Source: Anaerolineae bacterium
GTDB lineage: Bacteria; Chloroflexota; Anaerolineae; J102
Length of the DNA: 12,676 nt
Reading direction: 5' to 3'
NCBI GenBank assembly: GCA_027036755.1
Contig: JALWDV010000340.1
Span: 1-12,676 of the forward strand
Position 1 is the stretch's first letter; each line of letters opens with the position of its first letter. The notes beneath the pieces are model-generated. The model did not search any database. It saw only the letters and a list, made by a program, of their open reading frames with translations, and had not been told where the DNA came from. A program made the position numbers and the translations under genes. This document shows, in pieces, positions 1-5,833 of the stretch.

Positions 1-80
1 GGGCCGGGGTGGGGGCCAGGTACAGCGGCCAAGGCTGCAAAACTGACGAACGTTGTCTTGAACGTTGGCTCAGCAGGCCT

Positions 81-95
81 ACCTTAGTAGTTACG
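81..95 (-). repeat. GTAACTAC junction motif, copy 1
   Basis: Read on the minus strand this is CGTAACTACTAAGGT, identical over 15 bases to 3957-3971. It continues as AGGCCTG, which resembles the copy at 12261 (GTAACTGCTCAGGTAGCCTG). It sits immediately left of the ATCTGTG microrepeat at 111-137. This is one of at least seven GTAACTRC copies in the intergenic parts of the window. Its function is unknown; the repetition itself is directly visible. Confidence 0.6.
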
Positions 96-110
96 AAAAA
101 TCAAACAAAA

Positions 111-137
111 AATCTGTGAAATCCGTGTGATCTGTGG
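111..137. repeat. 9-nt-period microrepeat (ATCTGTG type)
   Basis: Three consecutive 9-mers, AATCTGTGA, AATCCGTGT and GATCTGTGG, share the core ATCYGTG. Read on the minus strand, this kind of repeat yields the translation TTDHTDFTD, which from memory is a common spurious peptide in environmental genomes and marks repeat DNA rather than a gene. Related sequence occurs at 5270-5300 and 5712-5755. The rest of 1-250 holds no coding sequence that I can support. Confidence 0.6.
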
Positions 138-232
138 TGAAAAAGACCGTTTCGAGTGACCAAAATAGTTTTCGCCAGACTCCAGTTCTGAATCGGCTGG
201 TTAGCCCGATATTCTCCTTGCGAGAGCTGCTG

Positions 233-241
233 TGGTAAAAT
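233..241 (+). promoter_or_regulatory. possible extended -10 promoter for the antiporter gene
   Basis: TGGTAAAAT matches an extended -10 (TGn followed by a TATAAT-like hexamer) and ends only 9 nt before the ATG at 251, which would give a very short leader. No convincing -35 hexamer is seen at 17 nt, and no clear Shine-Dalgarno precedes the ATG. This is a weak call resting on sequence match alone. Confidence 0.3.
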
Positions 242-250
242 AGCGCCGCT

Positions 251-2131
251 ATGGAAGCCCACAACCAGGAAGTCCTTTTTTCTCTTTTGCTGATCACGGC
301 GCTGGCGGCCCTGGTTCCGCTGCTCGCCAGCCGCTTGCAACGTTTTCGCGTGCCCATTGTGGTGGGCGAAATCATCGTGGGCGTCATCATCGGCAAGAGC
401 GGGCTGCAACTGGTGGCCGATGACAGCGAGATCATCCAATTTCTCGCCTGGTTTGGGTTCATCTTCCTCATGTTTCTTTCGGGCCTGGAGCTGGATTTCG
501 GGGCGCTCGCGCCTGTGGCCGGAGAGGAGCAGCCCTTGTGGAAGCGCCCGCTGACGCTGGCTGTCAGCAGTTTCGTCATCACGCTGGCGCTGGGAATGGC
601 GATCGGCGTGGGGATGAAGCAGTTGGGGATGACCGATGCCGCGGTGCTCATGGGGCTGATTCTGAGCACCACGTCCCTGGGCGTGGTCATGCCCATCCTC
701 AAAGAAAAGAGACTGGTGACATCCTCCTATGGCCAAACCATTCTGGTTTCGGCGCTGCTGGCCGATTTCATCACCCTGTTCCTGCTCAGCATCGATGTGG
801 CGCTCATCGTCAAAGGCATCACCCTGGATGTGCTGCTGATTTTCGTGCTGCTGCTGGCGGTGGCGGTCTTTTTGCGGGTGGGCAAGTTTCTGCTCGCCAT
901 CCCCGGGCTGGGCCAGGTGCTGCGCGAGCTCACCGAAACCACCGCCCAGATTCGGGTGCGGGGCAGTTTTGCGCTGATGGTGGCGCTGGCGGCTCTGGCC
1001 AGCGTGTTGGGCGTCGAGGTGATTTTGGGCGCTTTTCTGGCGGGAGCGCTGGTCAGCGTGCTTTCGGATCGCAACAATCCGGTGCTGCGAGAAAAGCTGG
1101 ACGCCATCGGCTTCGGTTTCTTCATCCCCATTTTCTTCATCATGGTGGGCGTGAATCTCGATTTGAAGAGCCTGCTCGATTCGCCCGAGAATCTGCTGCT
1201 TCTGCCCGCGCTGCTTTTGGCCGCGTTTGTCATCAAATTCGGAGCCGGGCTGGTCTTCCGGCTGGCGTTTGGATGGCGGGAGACCTTCGCCGCGGGCGCG
1301 TTGCTTTCGGCCCGTCTCTCCCTCATCATCGCGGCCTCGGCCATTGCACTGGATTTGCGTTTGATCTCCGAAGCCGTCAACACCGCCATCATCCTGGTCG
1401 CCATCATCTCGGTGACTGTCTCCCCCATCCTGTTCGATTTTCTGCTGCCCAAACGGGAGCAAAGAAGCAACCGTCAGGGGGTGATCATCGTCAGCTCGCG
1501 GGAGTTGGCCCTGGCGCTGGCCAAGCAACTGGCCAAGACCATGCCCGTCACCGTGGTCACCCGGCACGCGTTCCGCCGCGCCGATTTGCCCGACCCGCAC
1601 ATCAAACTCACCCTGGGCGACGCCCGAGACCCCGAGGTGCTGAAAGCCGCAGGCATCGAAAACGTCGCCAACTTCATCTGCCTCAGCGCCAATTCCGATT
1701 TCAACGAGAAGGTGTGCAAGATGGCCCTGCAGGATTTTGGCGTAGAGAATGTGGTCACCTGGCAGCGGGAGGAAAAGCAGCGGATGGAGGCGCTGGAGCG
1801 ATTGGGCGTCAGGGTGATCTATCCGGGCCTGGCCACGCTGATGGCGCTGGAGGGGTCTGTGCTCTTCCCCGAATCTTACGACATGATCTCGCATCAGGTT
1901 GAAGATATGGAGATGCGTCAGGCCCGCCTGCGCAATCGACATTATTTCAATGAGCCGCTGCGCAACATCCGCCTGCCGGGCGATGTGCTGGTGGTGGGCG
2001 TTCGTCGGGGAGAAGAGCGCATCGTGCCCCACGGCGAGACTGTTCTCAGAAAGAACGACGTGCTGCTGCTGGTGGGCTCCCCTGCGTTCCTGGCGGACGC
2101 TATCCGAATTTTGCAGGAAGAAGAGATCTGA
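251..2131 (+). CDS. CPA2-family cation:proton antiporter with RCK (TrkA-N/TrkA-C) domains
   Basis: A 626-residue inner-membrane antiporter predicted to exchange K+ or Na+ for H+. Residues about 8-400 are a hydrophobic, roughly 12-segment Na+/H+ exchanger domain. It has the early motif VPIVVGEIIVGVIIG (34-48), the FLMFLSGLELD stretch (72-82), a transport-site Asp at D172 (VSALLADFITLF) and the late-helix Lys K329 expected of CPA antiporters. D172 is preceded by Ala, whereas electrogenic members have Asp-Asp and Kef proteins Gln-Asp, so exchange may be electroneutral (inference). Residues 410-525 form a Rossmann-like TrkA-N domain with the LGDARDPEVLKAAGI signature (455-469). However, the usual GxGxxG after the first strand reads VSSRELA, so nucleotide binding is doubtful. 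Residues about 545-622 are a TrkA-C ligand domain ending in LLLVGSP. Length and order match KefB/KefC-like and YbaL-like proteins. The ATG at 251 starts just before the first hydrophobic helix. The next gene lies 82 nt downstream with its own promoter-like sequence. The cation specificity cannot be read from sequence. Confidence 0.9.
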   Translation: MEAHNQEVLFSLLLITALAALVPLLASRLQRFRVPIVVGEIIVGVIIGKSGLQLVADDSEIIQFLAWFGFIFLMFLSGLELDFGALAPVAGEEQPLWKRPLTLAVSSFVITLALGMAIGVGMKQLGMTDAAVLMGLILSTTSLGVVMPILKEKRLVTSSYGQTILVSALLADFITLFLLSIDVALIVKGITLDVLLIFVLLLAVAVFLRVGKFLLAIPGLGQVLRELTETTAQIRVRGSFALMVALAALASVLGVEVILGAFLAGALVSVLSDRNNPVLREKLDAIGFGFFIPIFFIMVGVNLDLKSLLDSPENLLLLPALLLAAFVIKFGAGLVFRLAFGWRETFAAGALLSARLSLIIAASAIALDLRLISEAVNTAIILVAIISVTVSPILFDFLLPKREQRSNRQGVIIVSSRELALALAKQLAKTMPVTVVTRHAFRRADLPDPHIKLTLGDARDPEVLKAAGIENVANFICLSANSDFNEKVCKMALQDFGVENVVTWQREEKQRMEALERLGVRVIYPGLATLMALEGSVLFPESYDMISHQVEDMEMRQARLRNRHYFNEPLRNIRLPGDVLVVGVRRGEERIVPHGETVLRKNDVLLLVGSPAFLADAIRILQEEEI

Positions 2132-2162
2132 CGACCGGCGACATGGCGTTTGGGAAAATGCA

Positions 2163-2189
2163 TTGGGATGAATGGGGGTGTGCTATACT
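2163..2189 (+). promoter_or_regulatory. promoter-like sequence upstream of the LysM lipoprotein gene
   Basis: TATACT at 2184-2189 is a good -10 hexamer. It is preceded by TTGGGA at 2163-2168 as a poor -35 with a short 15-nt spacer. Predicted transcription would start near 2196, upstream of the ribosome binding site AGGA (2203-2206) and the ATG at 2214. This argues against an in-frame ATG at 2172 being the start, because that ATG lies inside the promoter. Confidence 0.45.
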
Positions 2190-2213
2190 AGCCGCCAACA
2201 TCAGGACGGATCA

Positions 2214-3788
2214 ATGACCGAATCGCTTTCTTTTTTGGCACAGAATCGGGCCAGGCTGGCGAAATTCGCACTGCTTTTGGCGGCGGCGTTCCTTTTGGCC
2301 GGATGTCATCGCGACGGCGAACGCGCGGGGCAATCTACGCCGCCCGCGGCCAGCCCGGAGGATGCAATCATCCCCACCGAAACGCCGTCTCCCACCATCA
2401 CTCTGACGCCGTCGCAAACGCCCGCGCCGCCGCCCACAGCTCTCCCAATGCAAACGCCCACGCCCACGCCGGGCCCGACCGCGTCTCCCGACATCGCGGC
2501 CGTCCCCATCCGGGTGCGTCAGGGCGAGTTTCTCTCCACCATCGCGGCCCGCTACGGCGTGTCGCTGGGCGAGATCATCGCCTATAATCACATCGAAAAC
2601 CCCAACGCCGTGGCTGCGGGCCAACGGTTGATGATCCCCTATCCGGCCAATCGCACCACGCCCGCGAAGACGCTGCTGCCCGATAGCGAGGTGGTGTACG
2701 GGCCTGGGTATGTCGGTTTCGACACCGAGGCCTTTGTGCAGGAGCAGGGCGGATGGCTGGCGCAGTACGCCAAACCCTGGTACGACGGCCAGACCCTCGG
2801 CGGCGCGCAATTGGTGGATTATGTGGCCATGCGTTACAGCGTGGGACCCCGGGTGCTCCTGGCCCTGCTGGAGGCCCGCAGCGGCTGGGTCACCAACCCC
2901 GAAGAGCCTCAGGGCGCGGCTAAAGACTTCCCGTTGGGGCATCTGGCCACCGGCGGCGGGCTGGAGGTGCAACTGGAGTGGGCCGCGGCTTCCCTGAACA
3001 GCGGCTTTTACGGCTGGATGGAGCGGGGCGAGACGGGCATCCGATTCCGGGATTATAGCATCGCCCGCGGCGCGCCGGGCCTGAATCCCGGCACAATCGC
3101 CATTCAGCGCGTCCTGGCGCAGGATGTCACTTTCGACGAGCTTCCGGGCGAGATCGACGCGTTCATGGCCGCCTATCAACGTCTGTTTGGCGATCCCTTC
3201 CAACATGATCAGGGACGAGTGCTGCCCTGGGACTTGCAACAGCCGCCATTGCAACTTCCCTGGCAGCCCGATGAATGGTGGTATCTCACCGGCGGCCCTC
3301 ACGGCGCCTGGGGCGCGAGCAGCAGTTGGGCCGCGCTGGATTTCGTGCCGCAGGACGCGCCCATCGGCAGTTGCATCTCCGCCCAGGCCTGGGCCAGGGC
3401 CGCCGCGCCGGGCCTGATCGTGCGCAACAATCGCGGCGAATTGCTGGTGGACCTGGACGAGGATGGAGATATGCGCACCGGCTGGGTGCTGCAATATCTG
3501 CATCTGAGCGAACGTCCGCCCGAGGGAACGCATCTGCAAACCGGCGATCCCGTCGGGCATCCCTCTTGCGAAGGAGGGCAGGCCGCGAGCTCGCATTTGC
3601 ACATCGCCCGGCGCTACAATGGCGCGTGGGTGGCTGCGGGCGGGCCCATCCCCATGCAACTGGATGGCTGGACTGCATTCGGCGCAGACACCGCCTACGA
3701 GGGCGGTCTCATCGGGCCTGACGGCCAGAAGATCACGGCCTGCGATTGTCGAGAGAAGAGCATCAACGGCATTCCGCCCCAAAAATAA
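2214..3788 (+). CDS. secreted lipoprotein with LysM and M23-peptidase-like domains
   Basis: A 524-residue predicted lipoprotein for binding and perhaps cleaving peptidoglycan outside the membrane. Start 2214 is chosen because AGGA lies 7 nt upstream and the N-terminus then reads as a signal peptide: charged NRARLAK, a hydrophobic core (18-29), and lipobox LLAGC with Cys31 as the lipidated residue. Residues 38-97 are a Thr/Pro/Ser-rich linker (for example TPTPTPGPTASP). Residues 99-143 are one LysM motif (VRQGEFLSTIAARYGVSLGE, NPNAVAAGQRLMIPYP). Residues 160-345 are a mostly helical region I do not recognise, containing VDYVAMRYSVGPRVLLALLEARSG; it vaguely recalls lysozyme-like helical domains. 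Residues 355-505 resemble an M23/LytM endopeptidase, with GGPHG (H363), ALDF (D376), QYLHLS (H430) and HLHIA (H461, H463). The H363-D376 interval is 13 residues rather than the canonical four, so catalytic competence is uncertain. It is probably monocistronic. Confidence 0.85.
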   Translation: MTESLSFLAQNRARLAKFALLLAAAFLLAGCHRDGERAGQSTPPAASPEDAIIPTETPSPTITLTPSQTPAPPPTALPMQTPTPTPGPTASPDIAAVPIRVRQGEFLSTIAARYGVSLGEIIAYNHIENPNAVAAGQRLMIPYPANRTTPAKTLLPDSEVVYGPGYVGFDTEAFVQEQGGWLAQYAKPWYDGQTLGGAQLVDYVAMRYSVGPRVLLALLEARSGWVTNPEEPQGAAKDFPLGHLATGGGLEVQLEWAAASLNSGFYGWMERGETGIRFRDYSIARGAPGLNPGTIAIQRVLAQDVTFDELPGEIDAFMAAYQRLFGDPFQHDQGRVLPWDLQQPPLQLPWQPDEWWYLTGGPHGAWGASSSWAALDFVPQDAPIGSCISAQAWARAAAPGLIVRNNRGELLVDLDEDGDMRTGWVLQYLHLSERPPEGTHLQTGDPVGHPSCEGGQAASSHLHIARRYNGAWVAAGGPIPMQLDGWTAFGADTAYEGGLIGPDGQKITACDCREKSINGIPPQK

Positions 3789-3913
3789 CGCTGATCCCGG
3801 AGGGAAATGCGCCGCCCCTCCCCACGCGCCGCACCTCACACATCCAATCCAGATCGCAGCCGAAACTTGTCTCGCCTGTAACGTTTTCGCCCCGCCCGCT
3901 CTCTAACTATCAG

Positions 3914-3946
3914 GCGTTGTCCGACAACGCGTCATTGGTTTTTTGC
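3914..3946 (+). terminator. possible terminator after the lipoprotein gene
   Basis: GCGTTGTC and GACAACGC (3914-3921 and 3923-3930) are perfect inverted arms around one base, effectively a six-pair stem with a five-base loop. GTCATTGG and a run of six T follow. The eight-base gap between stem and T-run is longer than in a typical intrinsic terminator, and the site is about 125 nt past the stop codon. The same palindrome could instead be a protein-binding site. Between 3789 and 3913 I see no gene or other clear signal. Confidence 0.35.
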
Positions 3947-3956
3947 TTTTTCCCAA

Positions 3957-4107
3957 CGTAACTACTAAGGTCGTCACCGGTCGTTACTCGAAAACCACTA
4001 AGAACACTAAGACACAAAGGCACGAAGGGAAATTTATACATTTTGCTTTGTGTTCTTAGTGCCTTTGTGCCCTTTGTGGTTTGTTAACCGGGTGCGTTAG
4101 CAGTTAC
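3957..4107. repeat. inverted-repeat block bracketed by GTAACTRC motifs
   Basis: The left end reads GTAACTACTAAGG (from 3958) and the right end, on the minus strand, reads GTAACTGCTAACG (4107 to 4095), so the block has imperfect terminal inverted repeats. CACCGGT inside the left end also pairs with ACCGGGTG inside the right one, with one extra base. Within it lies a longer hairpin. AAACCAC (3992-3998), CACTAAGAACAC (3996-4007) and CACAAAGGCAC (4013-4023) have exact complements at GTGGTTT (4076-4082), GTGTTCTTAGTG (4050-4061) and GTGCCTTTGTG (4059-4069), though not all in one collinear stem. The left arm is made of CACNAAG units spaced 8-9 nt apart. The block ends about 27 nt before the start of the globin-MoaD gene, so it may affect that gene's expression. 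No coding capacity is credible here. Confidence 0.7.
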
Positions 4108-4134
4108 TTCCCGATTCCATGAATGAGGCGCATC

Positions 4135-5058
4135 ATGCTCGAAACCCTGAAACCCGAAACTGAATCCCGCGAATATCCTCTGGAGCTGACCGGACTGGAA
4201 GACCCGATTCACATGTGGCGGCGACTCATCGCTTACCTGGGTCTGGAAGATGAAAATGCCATCGTGGCGATGCGGCGCACATCTGAAACGCTGCTCAGAG
4301 ACGCAGCCGATTTTGTGGTGGGAGCCTATGACTATCTGGCGTCTTTTGACGAAACCGCTTCCATCCTGGGCTGGGAGCAGGAGATGGATGAGCAGCATCT
4401 TGAAGAGCGGCGTCAGTTTTTCGCCACCTGGATGGCCCGCGCCATCGGCGTCGATCTCAGCGACGAATTCGCGCGCTATCTCTTCGATGCCGGCATTCTC
4501 CATGCCGGTCACGGCCCGCGCGGCATCCACACCCCGCCCCAGTGGGTGATGGGAGCCGTCTCGATGGTGCAGGCGCATTTCGCGGAGCGCATCCTCCACT
4601 ACGGTCACGATCGAGAACTGGCAGCGGTCGCCATTGGAGCCTGGGACAAGTACCTGATGCTGCAAAATTATCAGATGCTGGCCGGATATCAGATGGCTCT
4701 CAAGGTGGATGACGGGCCGCTCACGGTCACAGTCAAACTCTATGGCAAGTTGCAGGCCATGGCCGAACGCGAGGAGCAAACAGTCCACTTCCATAGCGAC
4801 GAAACCCTGGGCGACGTCTTGCGCAAATTCTTCAATTACCACCCGGTGCTGCGCGAGGAATTCTTCGAAGTGGCCTGGCGAGCGCCCGAAGACGATGTGG
4901 AAGCCACCTGGGCCACCGACTTCGATAAGGTCTATGTGCCGCGACAGGGCCCCTACTGGCGCATCCTGCTCAACGGCATGGAAGTGCGTTACAGCGGCGG
5001 CTTCGATCAGCCCCTCAAGCAAGGGGATGTCATAGCGCTCTTCCCGCCCGGACGATAA
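4135..5058 (+). CDS. protoglobin/globin-sensor domain fused to a MoaD/ThiS-like ubiquitin-fold domain
   Basis: A predicted soluble protein of 307 residues (311 if the in-frame ATG at 4123 is used). Start 4135 is preferred because GAGG lies 6 nt upstream; 4123 has no ribosome site. Numbering here is from the 4123 ATG. Residues about 28-190 look like the globin fold of protoglobins and globin-coupled sensors: MWRRLIAYLGLEDENA, a long helix through AADFVVGAYDYL, then GILHAGHGPRGIHTPPQWVMGA (125-145). That last stretch corresponds to the proximal-His helix followed by P-x-W-Y-M-G-A of HemAT-type sensors. H127 or H130 is the likely haem ligand. Residues 199-311 match a MoaD/ThiS beta-grasp domain: TVTVKLYGKLQAMA, SDETLGDVLRKFF, then ILLNGMEVRYSGGFDQPLKQ and GDVIALFPP. 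The chain ends GR where MoaD proteins carry the reactive terminal Gly-Gly, so sulfur-carrier chemistry is unlikely. I infer a haem-based gas or redox sensor using the ubiquitin fold as an interaction module. No molybdopterin genes are nearby. Confidence 0.8.
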   Translation: MLETLKPETESREYPLELTGLEDPIHMWRRLIAYLGLEDENAIVAMRRTSETLLRDAADFVVGAYDYLASFDETASILGWEQEMDEQHLEERRQFFATWMARAIGVDLSDEFARYLFDAGILHAGHGPRGIHTPPQWVMGAVSMVQAHFAERILHYGHDRELAAVAIGAWDKYLMLQNYQMLAGYQMALKVDDGPLTVTVKLYGKLQAMAEREEQTVHFHSDETLGDVLRKFFNYHPVLREEFFEVAWRAPEDDVEATWATDFDKVYVPRQGPYWRILLNGMEVRYSGGFDQPLKQGDVIALFPPGR

Positions 5059-5085
5059 CAGGTGAAAGATCGAAGAGGCGTGATG

Positions 5086-5128
5086 CGTAATGCGTGAGGT
5101 CGTCTCGCGTCGCGAAACACGCATTACG
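5086..5128. repeat. inverted repeat of GCGTAATGCGTG type
   Basis: CGTAATGCGTG (5086-5096) and CACGCATTACG (5118-5128) form perfect 11-bp arms around a 21-nt loop containing TCGCG/CGCGA. It begins 28 nt after the stop of the globin-MoaD gene, and no T-run follows. Its translation (ITHHAS-like) is, from memory, a common artefact peptide of repeat DNA, so this is a dispersed repeat rather than a dedicated terminator. It could still protect the transcript 3' end. Confidence 0.6.
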
Positions 5129-5165
5129 TCTCTTCCGCACCATTTCGAGGGAGCACTGCGACAAA

Positions 5166-5205
5166 GGTGCGACGCACTTGAGACCCGCGGTAAGTGCGTC
5201 GCACC
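5166..5205. repeat. perfect 14-bp hairpin GGTGCGACGCACTT
   Basis: GGTGCGACGCACTT (5166-5179) pairs perfectly with AAGTGCGTCGCACC (5192-5205) around a 12-nt loop. Flanking sequence (GAGGGAGATTCCTC, CGGTCGTCGGAATGACG) resembles another widespread intergenic repeat type known to me from environmental genomes. The stem is strong enough to fold in RNA but has no U-tract, so it is annotated as a repeat. Confidence 0.65.
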
Positions 5206-5269
5206 TGAGGGAGATTCCTCCTCCCTGCGGTCGTCGGAATGACGTAATCAGGGATTTTATCGGTAAATA

Positions 5270-5755
5270 GAACGCAGATGACGCAGGAAAAGTTGATCTG
5301 CGCAGGTAAAATCAAAAGGGTGTGTCCAATTTCGGTTGGAAGCGTTTGCCACGTCCGCCCGGCGATGAAGTCGCCGGGCTACAAAACAACGCCGGATAAA
5401 TCCGGCTAGCCCCGAAGGGGCGCTGTTTCTAGCCGGGGGACTTTATCCCCCGGCGTTGGCGGCGGGCGCGAAGCGCCCAGCCAATGAATGGATTGTTTTA
5501 ACTTTCCAACTCATTTTGGACACACCCAAATCAAAAGTAGTCGTAACTGCTATGGTTGTTTTCGCTTGAATTGACCTGACAGGTTCCTTTGGCAGCGATT
5601 CAGAGCCTTGCACACATCGTTGCAGGTTGAAAATTGATTACCGCCAGGGTTACGAGAACCTGTCAGGTTTGAGTGAAAGAAGACGACCGACTGGCATACG
5701 TTGGCAGTTACAAATAATCTGCGAAAATCTGTGTGCATCAGATGTGTCTGCGTTC
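5270..5755. repeat. composite long inverted repeat, interrupted by the MITE-like element
   Basis: Three nested inverted pairs share one approximate centre. The outer pair is GAACGCAGA (5270-5278) with TCTGCGTTC (5747-5755), each inside CAGAT-type microrepeats. The middle pair is GTAACTGC (5543-5550) with GCAGTTAC (5704-5711). The inner pair is ACCTGACAGGTTC (5574-5586) with GAACCTGTCAGGT (5656-5668). The left half was interrupted by the insertion at 5318-5527. The 5587-5655 centre shows no recognisable feature. Apart from repeats, 5059-5833 contains no gene that I can support. Confidence 0.6.
5318..5527. mobile_element. MITE-like element with 12-bp TIRs and a 9-bp target duplication
   Basis: A 210-bp unit begins GGGTGTGTCCAA (5318-5329) and ends with the exact complement TTGGACACACCC (5516-5527). 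Similarity continues inward to about 24 bp (GTTGGAA in both). It is flanked by direct repeats AAATCAAAA at 5309-5317 and 5528-5536, the expected target duplication. There is no transposase, so it would be mobilised in trans. The interior is a string of five hairpins: 5357-5379 (9-bp stem, TGAAG loop), 5391-5406 (6 bp), 5409-5421 (GCCCC-GAA-GGGGC), 5432-5454 (9 bp, CTTTA loop) and 5464-5478 (GGGCGC-GAA-GCGCCC). I cannot name the parent insertion-sequence family. Confidence 0.8.
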
Positions 5756-5833
5756 CATTTTCATGCTTCCAACCGAGCTCAGACGCCCCCGTCTCATTCG
5801 TCGCCCCCACCATCACTCCCATCCTCTTCCATC

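Noticed and set aside
101..143. CRISPR array for the short repeats in the gaps
   Set aside because: Units are 7-9 nt at 8-9 nt spacing with no unique spacers, and no cas genes are present.
101..2032. Long minus-strand open frame of 643 codons opposite the antiporter
   Set aside because: It is antisense to a clear antiporter, its translation is very rich in His, Gln and Asp, and it has no recognisable domain. It is a shadow of GC-rich codon bias.
2172..2213. Upstream in-frame ATG for the LysM lipoprotein
   Set aside because: It lies in the promoter -10 region, and 2214 has AGGA at 7 nt and gives a normal lipoprotein signal.
2211..3839. 542-codon minus-strand frame opposite the LysM lipoprotein
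   Set aside because: Composition is Arg/Gly/Ala-rich without domains, and the sense frame has a signal peptide, LysM and M23-like motifs.
4135..5058. Active MoaD sulfur carrier
   Set aside because: The C-terminus ends GR without the Gly-Gly required for activation, and no moeB, moaE or thi genes are nearby.
5627..5833. 69-codon N-terminal extension of the HAHSH membrane protein
   Set aside because: It reads through repeat DNA, is low complexity and Ser/Pro-rich, and precedes an ATG placed naturally before the first membrane helix.
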